64,000 bases of DNA from Verrucomicrobiaceae bacterium (GTDB lineage: Bacteria > Verrucomicrobiota > Verrucomicrobiia > Verrucomicrobiales > Akkermansiaceae), in contig JAIXOR010000072.1 in assembly GCA_027486655.1 (NCBI GenBank), positions 62,001 to 126,000 of the forward strand, read 5' to 3'. The position numbers and the translations under genes are program-made. Of this stretch, positions 46,659 to 55,824 are shown in pieces (position 1 is the first letter of the stretch; each line of letters begins with the position of its first letter). The notes under the pieces were generated by a model. It was not told the DNA's origin. It ran no database searches and saw only the letters and a list, made by a program, of their open reading frames with translations.

Positions 46659-48977
46659 ATGAGCCGCTTGAAAACCCTCTGTCTGCTCCTCATTTCCGCC
46701 GCCTTCGCCCAGGCCCAGGCCCCCACCACGCCTGCCGCTCCGTCGAACTTCCGGGTCAAGGCGCTCGGCGTGAACTCGTTCCAACTCGACTGGAGCGACA
46801 ACTCGAAGAACGAAAGCGGCTGGGACATCCGCATTTCCGCCGGTAAAACCGACAGCCCCGCCCAGTTCCAGTATCTCGCCTCGCCCAACATCACCACCCA
46901 TGTGGTCAGCCTCGACCGCGAGTTCCCGGGGACCGTTCTCTCGTTCCAGCTCGCCGCCTACAGCGGGGATGGCACCGCCCGCAGGGTCTCCAAGCCCACC
47001 TCGGTCGTGCAGGTGGAAACCCCGGCCAAGAGCACCTTCGGCGCGCCCTCGAACTTCACCGCGGAAACCATCGACGACGGCAGGATCCGCATCAAATGGA
47101 AGGACAACTCGAACTCGGAAGCCGGCTATCAGGTCGAGTTCAAGGCCGGTGATGGCGAGTGGAAGGTGTTCGGAAACACCGAGCCCGGCACCACCTTCAA
47201 CCTCCCAGCAGGCGGCTTGGAGCCAAACACCCGATATTCCTTCCGCACCCGCGCCTTCAAGGCGGGCTTCCAGTTGGTCACCGGCTACAGCAACACCGCC
47301 ACCGCGACCACACGTTCCTTCCTCAAGCCGATCGATCTGGCCGCCAAGACCGAGGGCGAGGGTGCCGTTTCCATGACCTGGAAGGACCGCTCCTCCATCG
47401 AGAACAACTACGAGATCCAGTGGAAAGCCGGAACCGGCGCATGGACCTCCCTCGGCGAAGCGGGGCGCAACAGCTCGGCCACCGGCAAGGTCACCGGATT
47501 CTCGCTGAACACCGAATACAAGTTCCGCATCCGCGCCTACCGGATCGTCGGCACGTCCAAAGTCTACACGCGTTTCTCAAACGTGGTCACCGTCACCACC
47601 ACGCCTCTCGCCCGGCCCACCGGACTTGCGGGCACCGTGCTGAGTGACACCTCCGTGCGTCTCGATTGGACCGATCGCTCGAACCTCGAATTCGGTTTCC
47701 TCATCCAGGGGCGGGAAGCCGGCGAAACCGACTTCACCACCTATGGAAACACCGGAGCCAATGCCCGACAGTTCACCATCAGCGGACTCAAACCGGGACG
47801 AAAACACGAGTTCCGCGTCCGTGCCTTCGATTTCTTTTCCTCCTCGGACTACACGCCGCTCGTCGAACTCACCACCCGTGATGGCTTTTTGAGCGATCTC
47901 CATCCGCCGATCTTCTGGAACACCTCGTTCAGCCATGAGATCAAGGTTTCACGGCCATCCACGCTGGCTTCGCTGGTCGTGGGCGATCTGCCGCAGGGGC
48001 TTTCCTACGATCCGGAGACGCGCACCATCTCCGGCACCACCCAGGCCGAAGGCGTTCGCAAAGTGAGTGTCACCGCCACCTATCAGAATGGCTATGTGCT
48101 CAGCCGCATGATTGCCCTGCGCATCATCCGCGCCCCGGGGCCGCCGGTGGCCAACGGGTCCTTCAACGCACTCGATCTCGCCCCGGGCGGCACGTCTCGC
48201 GTCGCCCTTGCCGGCCGCTTCAGCGATCCGGATACGCAGGATGCCCGCCGCGTCTCGACGTCCAAGGGCGATTTCGACATCATCCTCTATCCGCTCGCCA
48301 CCCCGATCACCGTGGGCAACTTCCTCGATTACGTGGACCAGGAACGTTACGAAAAAGTCTTCTTCCACCGCTCGATGCCCGACTTCGTGGTCCAGACCGG
48401 AGGCTATCGATACGGCCCATCCACCGGATACCGGAAGGTCGAGCAGTTTCCCGCCATCGCGAATGAAGCGGGCATCTCCAACGTCAAGGGCACCGTCGCC
48501 ATGGCCAAGGTCGAGGGAGACCCGGACAGCGCCACCTCCGAGTTCTTTGTCAACATGGTCGATGGCAACGCCTCCAATCTCGATTTCCAGAACAGCGGAT
48601 TCACCGTGTTCGGACGCGTTGCCGGCGATGGCATGGATGTCGTCAACGCCATCAACGACCTGCCCCGCGCCTCCTACACGCTGTCCATCGATGGAGCATC
48701 GAAAACCCTCGGTGACTTCCCGGTCAATTCGACCAGCGCCCCTGCCACCCTCGATCCGGATCTTCTCGTGAAACTGAACTCGATCCGCCCGGTCGACATC
48801 ATCCGCCACTCGGTGACCAGCGACAACAGCGCCGTCGCCACCGCGACCATCAGCAACAACGAGGTGGTCGTCACCGCCGTCGCTGCCGGGACCACCAACA
48901 TCCAGGTGAAGGCCACCGACCTCGATGGCAATTCGACCACCCGTCCGATCGCAGTGACGGTCACCGCGGCCGAATGA
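46659..48977 (+). CDS. Secreted multi-FN3 protein with cyclophilin-type peptidyl-prolyl isomerase domain
   Basis: This 772-residue exported protein has a signal peptide (LCLLLISAAFAQAQA). Four fibronectin type III-like domains follow (about 25-115, 122-215, 222-312, 318-408; each with WSDNS/WKDNS/WTDRS-type strands and an NTxYxFRxRA motif). Next come a putative-Ig domain (LPQGLSYDPETRTISGT) and a cyclophilin domain (about 520-690: GDFDIILYPLATPITVGNF, FFHRSMPDFVVQTGGY, ATSEFFVNM). The C-terminus resembles a bacterial Ig-like (Big) domain. Domain order suggests a surface or periplasmic foldase presented on a stalk. The typical cyclophilin FHRxxxxFxxQ(G)GD motif is changed to TGGY, which may reduce activity. 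Confidence 0.87.
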   Translation: MSRLKTLCLLLISAAFAQAQAPTTPAAPSNFRVKALGVNSFQLDWSDNSKNESGWDIRISAGKTDSPAQFQYLASPNITTHVVSLDREFPGTVLSFQLAAYSGDGTARRVSKPTSVVQVETPAKSTFGAPSNFTAETIDDGRIRIKWKDNSNSEAGYQVEFKAGDGEWKVFGNTEPGTTFNLPAGGLEPNTRYSFRTRAFKAGFQLVTGYSNTATATTRSFLKPIDLAAKTEGEGAVSMTWKDRSSIENNYEIQWKAGTGAWTSLGEAGRNSSATGKVTGFSLNTEYKFRIRAYRIVGTSKVYTRFSNVVTVTTTPLARPTGLAGTVLSDTSVRLDWTDRSNLEFGFLIQGREAGETDFTTYGNTGANARQFTISGLKPGRKHEFRVRAFDFFSSSDYTPLVELTTRDGFLSDLHPPIFWNTSFSHEIKVSRPSTLASLVVGDLPQGLSYDPETRTISGTTQAEGVRKVSVTATYQNGYVLSRMIALRIIRAPGPPVANGSFNALDLAPGGTSRVALAGRFSDPDTQDARRVSTSKGDFDIILYPLATPITVGNFLDYVDQERYEKVFFHRSMPDFVVQTGGYRYGPSTGYRKVEQFPAIANEAGISNVKGTVAMAKVEGDPDSATSEFFVNMVDGNASNLDFQNSGFTVFGRVAGDGMDVVNAINDLPRASYTLSIDGASKTLGDFPVNSTSAPATLDPDLLVKLNSIRPVDIIRHSVTSDNSAVATATISNNEVVVTAVAAGTTNIQVKATDLDGNSTTRPIAVTVTAAE

Positions 48978-48979
48978 CT

Positions 48980-51676
48980 TCAGCGGCGGTTCTTCGCCCG
49001 TTGGAAACGTGAACCCTGCTCGGTCGGGCTGTCGTTTGCGGTGGCGGTCGGCTGGATCGGAGACTCGCGTTCCTCCAGAGGTGCCGCAACCGGCTTCGGC
49101 GCGGCTTTGACCGCCGCCTTGGGAAGGGGAACCGCGGTCGCGGCCTTGCGCTCCGGCAGTCGCATCTCCGGCAACTTCCAGCCGGTGCGGGTGAGCAGCG
49201 CTTCGGCCAGCACCAGGACCACCAGCGCGATGCCGATCGGCAGGTGCAGTGAGGTTTCCGCGATGAAAGGCGGACGCAGCCATGCCTTGGAAAGATCCAG
49301 AAGCTCGCGTCCTCCGGTCTGCGCGGATATAGCACGCAACTCGGCGAGCCGCTCCGGTGCGAACTCCCACTCGACCGAGCTGCCCACGCTCAAGGGGCCG
49401 AAGGCCAGGGCATGCTCGCCGACCCGGACGGCTCCGCGCACGATGCTTCCTTCATCCAGCTCGCGGGTGAGTGAGAATTTTCCCGGTGCGATGCGTCGCC
49501 ATGGCACGTCCACCGCGGCTCCTCCCGTGTCGTTCATCAAGCGGACCTGTGGTGGCAGCGCCTCCAGCTTTCGGGACCACGAGTCCGTATCGTAAAGGAG
49601 ATCGAGCGTGAGACGCGTGCCATCGAGCCGCTGGCGCAGGGCGATGCCCGGCGGAGTCTCGCTGCCCATCAGGAAGCGGCCCAGCGTTTGGAGGAAATCC
49701 CCGTAGCCTGCCCACTGGCGCACGCTTTCCGAATGCTCGCCGCCGAGAGGAAACGAGACCGCCGCGCTGCGTCCGAGACCCCGCCGGGCGTGCGCCACCA
49801 GCGGGGCGAGATACTCGTCCGAGGAAATCAGCGAGACGGTGGCGTCCTCGCGGGCGTAGGACAGATTGTAGCCATCCGCCTGCTTCATCCAGTCGATCGG
49901 CTTGGGCGAGATTTCCGCCCAGCGCCCGGTGGCCTGCACGGCCACCGGGTCCTTGATGAACGCGGAGCGCGCGATGGTCACGGTTTCCTGGGCGAAGATC
50001 TTCGGGATGTCCATCGGCTTGTCCGAGAAGAAAACCCGGCCCTTGCCGAGCTTCGCGATGTCTTCTAACAGCGCGGAGTCCACATCCTTGCTGGTGCCGA
50101 GGCCGATCACCGAGATGGTGCATCCCTGGTCGGTCATGGTCTTGATCAGGTTCTTGTAGTCTCCGGGTTCCTCGGAATCCTGGGCATCGGAAAACAGGAT
50201 CATGTGCCGGGTGCCGGCCTTGGACTTGCGGAGCTGCTCCCATCCTGCCTTGAGCCCCTCATACACGAAGATGCCGCCTCCCGAGGACTTCACCTTGCGG
50301 ACCCGCGCGGCGAGCTCCGGCTTGCGGTTGCCCACCTGCGTGAGCGGGATGACCTCTACGGGCTCGCTGTCCACCGCGTGCACGCTCACCTGGTCCATCG
50401 GGCCTAACAGCTGGATCGCATCGGCCGCGCCGGAATTCGCCAGGTCCATCTTGGTTTTTCCGGCACCCACTCCCACGGCCATCGATCCGGAGCGGTCCAT
50501 GACCAACGCGAGGGCCACGGCGAGCTTGCGGTGCTCGGATTTGAGTTCCATGGACACCGGCAGCAGGGCGTCCAGGGGCGATTGGAAATAACCGCCGGAG
50601 CCGAACGAGTGGGCCCCGCCGGCCATCATCAGGCCTCCGCCTTGTTCGCGGACGAAGAAGTCGAGTGCCTTGAGGAAATCCACCGGCACTTCGTGAGCGG
50701 GCACGTTGTTGATCACCACGGCACGTGCGCCGCTGAGCATGCCGGGCCGCAGCGTGCCGGGCTCGGTCACGGTCTGGACGCTGAAGTCCATCGCGGCGAG
50801 CGCCTTGGCGAGGGGGTCGTCCTGATAGCGGGTGGCAAGGATCAGTCGCGGACCACCGCTGATTTCGATCCACCGGGAGGCCGTGTTGTTGCCCGGGTGG
50901 GCGTCCTTATCCGGGCGGATCTCCGCCTCGTATTCGTAGCCGCCGGGCCGGGTGATGCGGTCGGTGAACTCGACGGTGGCCAGTCCGTTGGTGAGCCTGG
51001 CCTTCGACTCGGTGAGAACGGTGCCATTGCGCCGGATCACGAGCGGAATCTCGGCATCCACCGCGCCGCGCAGGGTCACGGAAATGAGGAAGGGCTCGCC
51101 GGTCTGGACGCGTTCGGGAAAGTGCAGCCTGGCCACACGGAAGTCGTTGTTGTCTTCCTCGCGGATCAAGCGGAAGTCCACCGGCACGCCCCGGTCGCGG
51201 AGTTGGTCGGCGGCTTCCTGCAGCGGTTCGGTCGAGTAGCCGTCGGTAAAGATGAGAACGCGCGATGGTTTCTCCGCATCCACCTGCGCGGCGAGGGTCG
51301 AGAGCGCAAGGCCGGTGCGGGTGAGCCTGCGGGATCCGGTGAAGGAGGAACCGTCCGCGCCGAGTTCCGCCACCTCGGCACCGTAGTTGACGAATCGCAG
51401 GGTGTCTTCACGGCCGGGCCTGGATTTTTCCAGCAGACGGCGCCACTCGGGGAGTCCCTTGTCGATGAGGTCCTCGGTGGAGTCGGATCGGTCTAACAAA
51501 ACATGGAGGTCCAGGGCGTTCTTCTGTTTGCGGATCCGCGGGTTGGCGAGGGCGGCCACGGCCAGCACCAGGATGATCGCGCGGAGGGGCGAGTGAAGGC
51601 CGAGGCCGCGCCAGAACCAGCCGACCAGCGCCAGGGCGGGCAGCAGCAGGAAGAACTCGGGAGCTTCGAAGGTCAT
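48980..51676 (-). CDS. Membrane VWA protein with glutamine-amidotransferase-like domain
   Basis: This 898-residue protein is the last gene of the MoxR operon. Two N-terminal hydrophobic segments (FFLLLPALALVGWFW, IILVLAVAALA) precede a short VWA-like stretch (LHVLLDRSDSTEDL) and beta domains. A class I glutamine-amidotransferase-like region follows (FVREQGGGLMMAGGAHSFGSGG). A full von Willebrand A domain with an intact MIDAS motif (MDRSGSM, residues about 395 on) is next. A final helix (PIGIALVVLVLAEALL) anchors the C-terminus, then a basic tail. VWA domains bind protein partners through a metal ion. It starts 13 nt after the previous VWA gene. The ATG at 51676 was chosen because it opens the first hydrophobic segment. 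Confidence 0.88.
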   Translation of the reverse strand: MTFEAPEFFLLLPALALVGWFWRGLGLHSPLRAIILVLAVAALANPRIRKQKNALDLHVLLDRSDSTEDLIDKGLPEWRRLLEKSRPGREDTLRFVNYGAEVAELGADGSSFTGSRRLTRTGLALSTLAAQVDAEKPSRVLIFTDGYSTEPLQEAADQLRDRGVPVDFRLIREEDNNDFRVARLHFPERVQTGEPFLISVTLRGAVDAEIPLVIRRNGTVLTESKARLTNGLATVEFTDRITRPGGYEYEAEIRPDKDAHPGNNTASRWIEISGGPRLILATRYQDDPLAKALAAMDFSVQTVTEPGTLRPGMLSGARAVVINNVPAHEVPVDFLKALDFFVREQGGGLMMAGGAHSFGSGGYFQSPLDALLPVSMELKSEHRKLAVALALVMDRSGSMAVGVGAGKTKMDLANSGAADAIQLLGPMDQVSVHAVDSEPVEVIPLTQVGNRKPELAARVRKVKSSGGGIFVYEGLKAGWEQLRKSKAGTRHMILFSDAQDSEEPGDYKNLIKTMTDQGCTISVIGLGTSKDVDSALLEDIAKLGKGRVFFSDKPMDIPKIFAQETVTIARSAFIKDPVAVQATGRWAEISPKPIDWMKQADGYNLSYAREDATVSLISSDEYLAPLVAHARRGLGRSAAVSFPLGGEHSESVRQWAGYGDFLQTLGRFLMGSETPPGIALRQRLDGTRLTLDLLYDTDSWSRKLEALPPQVRLMNDTGGAAVDVPWRRIAPGKFSLTRELDEGSIVRGAVRVGEHALAFGPLSVGSSVEWEFAPERLAELRAISAQTGGRELLDLSKAWLRPPFIAETSLHLPIGIALVVLVLAEALLTRTGWKLPEMRLPERKAATAVPLPKAAVKAAPKPVAAPLEERESPIQPTATANDSPTEQGSRFQRAKNRR

Positions 51677-51689
51677 CGGCAGGGTGTTT

Positions 51690-53462
51690 TCAGGTCGTGA
51701 CGGGTTGGGGCTCCTTGCGTCCGCCGCGGATGAATCGCCAGGAAACCAGCAGGCAGGCGATGAGTGCGAGGATCCATGCGCGCCAGAGCGGGTCTTTTTT
51801 GGTGTGGCGTTCGATGGCTCCTGCACCGCCGCCCGGAGTCATGTCGGACGCGGCGCAAAGCCGGAAGTCCGCCTCTCGCGGATCGCCGAAGTGCACTGCG
51901 GCATCCAGCAGCCGGGTGTCCCCCTGGTTCACGCTCATGAATCCGGGGCTGGAGATCGCCCGGCGGACACCTCCCTTCGGTGCCGGCAGTTCGCGGCCTT
52001 CGATGTCGGTGGCGCGCAATGACAATGGCAGCCCCGGAGCGGCGGCGATGGTGAGGGCTTGCCCGGTTTCAAGGTTGGCGGACACCGGCGCGATTTTCGC
52101 CGAGCGGATGCGTTCGGCGAAGCGGTGCAGCAGCACGATGAATGCAGGCTGCTTCTCAAGGTTGGAAAGCGCGGGGTCGAAGTTGAATAGCAGTTGTTTC
52201 GCCTGTCCCGCCTCCCGCAGCAGGATGAGCGGGCGCTGCTCCTGCCGCAGCAGCACAAGATCACCGGGCTTCTGTTCCAACGGAATGGTCTCCCGCACCA
52301 GCAGCGACTGCCAGTTGAGCCCGTCCATCAGCGGGTGGGCTTCGGCAATGATGCCGCCCTTCAACCAGGCTCCCGTCCGCGTCTCGTCCTCGACGAAGAC
52401 CACGCAGTTGCCCGATGGCGGTGAGGGGTCGAGTGGATTGTAAGCGGTGATCGAGAGGTCCGCCGAAGCCGCGTCATTGCCGGGCTGCGCGGATTCCAAG
52501 GCGCGGATGAGCCTGCCGCTCAGATCCTGAATCGACGCCGGAGAGGCGTTGAAAACCACCAGTGGCTTCGGCCGCGGTGCGACCAGTGGCAGCACGTCAT
52601 CCAGCGTGAAGCGGTCCGCCGACAGCACAACGCGCAACTGAGTCGCTCCTTCGGGAAAGGCCGCCTGCAGGGTGGTGATCGAGCCGGGTTCCATTCGAAG
52701 CACCCGGGCCTCCGAGGCTCCTTCACGCGAGATCACCGACCAGGTTCGCTCCGCCATGCTCTTGCCATGGTTTCTCACCATCGCCTTCCAGATCAAGGCA
52801 CCCTCCTCCCGGGTGAAGGAAACTCCGGTGAAACCCACGTTGTCGATCGCCTCGCCGACCGCGATTTCCACGGCGTCGAAGGGAAGCGGTGTGGCGGACG
52901 GGGTGTCCGTGACATAAACCACGCTGCCCTCGGGCGATACCAGCGATCTCGCCAGGCGCAGCGCCTGGGTGGGATCCACCGGGCCGTCGCGCGGCTGCCA
53001 CGCCTCCAGCGCCTCCGCCAGTCCCTCGGTGGAGGTTCCGGCGTGAAGGCGGGGGCGTTCCGGCACGGATTCCAATACAGTGAGGCTCACCTCCGAGGCC
53101 GAGCCTTTCAACAGCGGCACCGCTTGCAGGACCTTGTCCGCCGCCGCCTGCTTGAAGACCGCCATCGACGCGGAGGAATCCACCACCACCGCGATGCGCT
53201 GGACACTGCCTTCCCGCGGGTATCGTGGTTCTGATAGAAACCAGGTGAGGATCAAAACCGCCAGCAGCTGCATCCACAGTGGAATCGAGGGAACCAACCG
53301 CTCGATCCGCCGCCCGCCCACCGCCTCGCGCCGGGTGTGTTCCAACAGGAACAGGGTGGAGACCGGCAGCTCCTTCGCCTTGCGCTGGAGGAAATGGATC
53401 GCCAGCACCGCCGGTATTCCCAGCAGGGCAAGCAGTCCTAACGGATTTCCAAATGCGGGCAT
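51690..53462 (-). CDS. BatA-domain and VWA membrane protein
   Basis: This 590-residue protein begins with the BatA N-terminal helix pair (GLLALLGIPAVLAIHFLQR, then PLWMQLLAVLILTWFL). A VWA domain follows whose metal site reads VVDSSASM (DxSxS intact). About 300 residues of beta-rich domains come next, ending with a membrane helix (WILALIACLLVSWRFI) near the C-terminus. BatA-type proteins occur in aerotolerance (Bat) operons with MoxR and DUF58 genes. It follows the DUF58 gene by 9 nt and precedes the second VWA gene by 13 nt. Confidence 0.88.
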   Translation of the reverse strand: MPAFGNPLGLLALLGIPAVLAIHFLQRKAKELPVSTLFLLEHTRREAVGGRRIERLVPSIPLWMQLLAVLILTWFLSEPRYPREGSVQRIAVVVDSSASMAVFKQAAADKVLQAVPLLKGSASEVSLTVLESVPERPRLHAGTSTEGLAEALEAWQPRDGPVDPTQALRLARSLVSPEGSVVYVTDTPSATPLPFDAVEIAVGEAIDNVGFTGVSFTREEGALIWKAMVRNHGKSMAERTWSVISREGASEARVLRMEPGSITTLQAAFPEGATQLRVVLSADRFTLDDVLPLVAPRPKPLVVFNASPASIQDLSGRLIRALESAQPGNDAASADLSITAYNPLDPSPPSGNCVVFVEDETRTGAWLKGGIIAEAHPLMDGLNWQSLLVRETIPLEQKPGDLVLLRQEQRPLILLREAGQAKQLLFNFDPALSNLEKQPAFIVLLHRFAERIRSAKIAPVSANLETGQALTIAAAPGLPLSLRATDIEGRELPAPKGGVRRAISSPGFMSVNQGDTRLLDAAVHFGDPREADFRLCAASDMTPGGGAGAIERHTKKDPLWRAWILALIACLLVSWRFIRGGRKEPQPVTT

Positions 53463-53471
53463 GAACGTTTT

Positions 53472-54353
53472 CTAACAGCTCTCAAGCGCGCCCGAGGGAA
53501 CGGCTTCACGGAACAAGGCACCGGCGAGATCCTCAGCGGCGGGCACACGGGCGAAGGCCGCCTGATGGCGCTGGGCGGCATTCTTCCAAAGCGCGAAATG
53601 ATTGGCATAGGCGTCGAGGTAACGACGCAGGGTCGCCGGCTCGATGCGGTGGGCATGTCGGGTGTTTCTTTCCGGATCGATGAACTCATGGTTCCCGCTC
53701 CAGTCCGGACGCGCCTCGGACTCCAGCCACGGGCAGAGGAGGATCACGCTGCCGTGCTTTTGGCCGAGGTGCCGCAGCATGGGCTCCGGATCCCCGGGAA
53801 AGAGCAGGTCGGAAATGAAGACCCGGATGGAGTTCGCGCGGACCGGCGCCTTGGCCACGTTGGGAGCCGCCGCCGGATCGCTGGCGGACTGGTTTCTCAC
53901 CGCATCCAGCCAGCGGTGGGAATGCACCTCCGCCGGATCCAACATCCGCGCCGCGTCGCCGCGGATGCAGTGGGTGGAAAGCGAGGCACCTGAAGCGGCA
54001 CAACTTTCGCGGATGAAGTGGAACAACTCCAGACTGCGCTTCGCCTTGGCCGGATCGAAGAACATGGACTCGGACGCGTCCATCACCAGATCCACCACCG
54101 GCCGGACTTCCTCGCGGAAAAGCTTCATCGTGTAGCTCCCGGTGCGGGCATAGGCCTGCCAGTTGATGTGGCGCGGGTCATCGCCCGGGGCGTATGCCCG
54201 GTGGTCCTGGAAGTCGAGTGAGGATCCGGTGCCGCTGCCGGCAAACTCGCCAGCCTGGCCGCGCCACGAACGCGAGCGGAGAGGCAGCCTCAGCCGGGCC
54301 GCCGCTGCGACGGCGGCGTTGCGCGCCGCCTGCATGTCCTCGGGGCCGGTCAT
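53472..54353 (-). CDS. DUF58 family protein (MoxR-associated)
   Basis: This 293-residue soluble protein has the DUF58 signature near its start: GSSLDFQDHRAYAPGDDPRHINW followed by YTMKLFREE. The remainder is a degenerate VWA fold (VVDLVMDASESMFF). DUF58 proteins accompany MoxR ATPases in envelope-related operons; the MoxR partner is encoded upstream in this operon. Its start overlaps the permease stop by ATGA, implying coupled translation. The stop codon is a rare TAG within GTTAG. Confidence 0.9.
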   Translation of the reverse strand: MTGPEDMQAARNAAVAAAARLRLPLRSRSWRGQAGEFAGSGTGSSLDFQDHRAYAPGDDPRHINWQAYARTGSYTMKLFREEVRPVVDLVMDASESMFFDPAKAKRSLELFHFIRESCAASGASLSTHCIRGDAARMLDPAEVHSHRWLDAVRNQSASDPAAAPNVAKAPVRANSIRVFISDLLFPGDPEPMLRHLGQKHGSVILLCPWLESEARPDWSGNHEFIDPERNTRHAHRIEPATLRRYLDAYANHFALWKNAAQRHQAAFARVPAAEDLAGALFREAVPSGALESC

Positions 54354-55804
54354 GCGCCTTCGGGCGGGTTGGAAAGGCTTTCCTCGATCACGGGTTTGGC
54401 GGCGGCCATTTCCTTGAAGACCTTGATCAGGAGAATGAGGATCAGGACCAGGTCCAAAACAAACACCGCGGCGAGCATGAACGAGTCCGGCATCGACTTC
54501 TCCTCCAGCATGGCGAGGAAAGCGAGCGGGTGCCAGGCGAAGACCCACAGGAAGGCTCCGCTGTCCATCGAGTCCGACAGGCCGGTGAGCACGGCCGCGA
54601 GAATGAACGAGCCGACCAGCAGCATCAGGTAGTGGGCGATGCGCTGGCCCTCGCCCTTGAACAGGAAGACCTGCCACACCGCGGGGAAGAGGAATCCTCC
54701 GAAAATGGCGAAGAGCGCCACCAATTCCTCCTCGTCGAAGTTGTTGCCGCGGAACTGCATGTGGACCACCATCGAAACCAGGGCCAGCAGGCTGATCGCG
54801 AGACCTGCGAGGATGCCGGACGCCCAGCTGGGATACATCAACCACCCCAACCCGCGCCCTAACAGCCCGCGCCGGGTGAAGGGAGCACAGACGGTGGAAA
54901 CCAGCAGCGATGAATCCGTGAACGCGATGATCACCGCAGGCAGGCTGACCACCGCCACGATCAGGACGACGACCTCGTCCTCGACATCCGGATGGAAGCC
55001 CACGAGGAATACCAGCGCGAGCAGCACCATCGCGATCAGGCGGCGCAGCCACGAGTGATTCTCCGCGGCCGGGGCGATCAACGAGGCACCCAGCGAGAGG
55101 AAGTTTCCTCCCACATAGATGATGGACGCCAGATAGACCGACACGCCGACACGGGATTCGGTGCTGTCCAGATTGAACGCCTCCATGAAATCCGAGGAGC
55201 CCATCAGGCGTGAGGAGAGGCTCACCATCAGCAGCATCCACATCCCGATCGGCAGGCCGAAGATCGGAATCAGCGAACGGATGATCACCGAATGGCAACC
55301 GGACAAACCAACCGTCACCGCGGTGAGCGCCATCGAGGTGAGGAAAACCACCACCAGGAACACCATCTCCGCCACCAGATTCATGCCGCCGAAGAAGTAG
55401 CGCAGGATCAGGTAGGGGATGATCGTCGAGAACAGCAGGGCGGACTGGCTGACCAAGGCCACCCACTTGCCCATCACGATGCGCCAGGCGCTGAGCCGGG
55501 TGAGAACCATCATGTCGATGGTGTTTCCCTTGACCTCGGAGGAAAGCGCGCCGGTGCCGCGCAAGGGTTGCACCACCAGCACCGCGATGGAGAACAGGGT
55601 GAAGATGATGCTGGATACCACGGAGCCCACGTGTTCGGAGGTCGAGGCCGCGCCCGCGGAAAACAGCATCACCGCGAGGAAGATCTGGAGGCTGAGGAAG
55701 ACCGCGATGAAGGTCTTGGCCCGCATGCCCTGGCGCAGCTCCTTCACCAGCATCGGCGAGAAGCGGTCCGGAAAGTCGGTGGGATGACTGATGGGGGATG
55801 ACAT
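54350..55804 (-). CDS. ABC-2 type transporter permease
   Basis: This 484-residue integral membrane protein begins with a cytosolic DRFSPMLVKELRQGMRAK segment, typical of ABC-2 permeases just before the first helix. About ten to twelve hydrophobic helices follow, with the SxxVxxxTxxxMxLTRLSAWRI block after the second helix. The ATP-binding partner is 20 nt upstream. The substrate is unknown. It could insert or release an envelope component controlled by the MoxR/VWA proteins encoded around it. The start is the ATG at 55804; the upstream open frame crosses the ATPase gene. Confidence 0.9.
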   Translation of the reverse strand: MSSPISHPTDFPDRFSPMLVKELRQGMRAKTFIAVFLSLQIFLAVMLFSAGAASTSEHVGSVVSSIIFTLFSIAVLVVQPLRGTGALSSEVKGNTIDMMVLTRLSAWRIVMGKWVALVSQSALLFSTIIPYLILRYFFGGMNLVAEMVFLVVVFLTSMALTAVTVGLSGCHSVIIRSLIPIFGLPIGMWMLLMVSLSSRLMGSSDFMEAFNLDSTESRVGVSVYLASIIYVGGNFLSLGASLIAPAAENHSWLRRLIAMVLLALVFLVGFHPDVEDEVVVLIVAVVSLPAVIIAFTDSSLLVSTVCAPFTRRGLLGRGLGWLMYPSWASGILAGLAISLLALVSMVVHMQFRGNNFDEEELVALFAIFGGFLFPAVWQVFLFKGEGQRIAHYLMLLVGSFILAAVLTGLSDSMDSGAFLWVFAWHPLAFLAMLEEKSMPDSFMLAAVFVLDLVLILILLIKVFKEMAAAKPVIEESLSNPPEGA

Positions 55805-55824
55805 GTCGTGAGGGTTTCGCAGGT

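Noticed and set aside
47949-49370. 473-residue minus-strand open frame
   Set aside because: It crosses the end of the FN3-cyclophilin and VWA genes, and has no coherent protein features.
50531-51496. 321-residue plus-strand open frame
   Set aside because: It is antisense to the VWA-glutamine-amidotransferase gene, which has the MIDAS motif.
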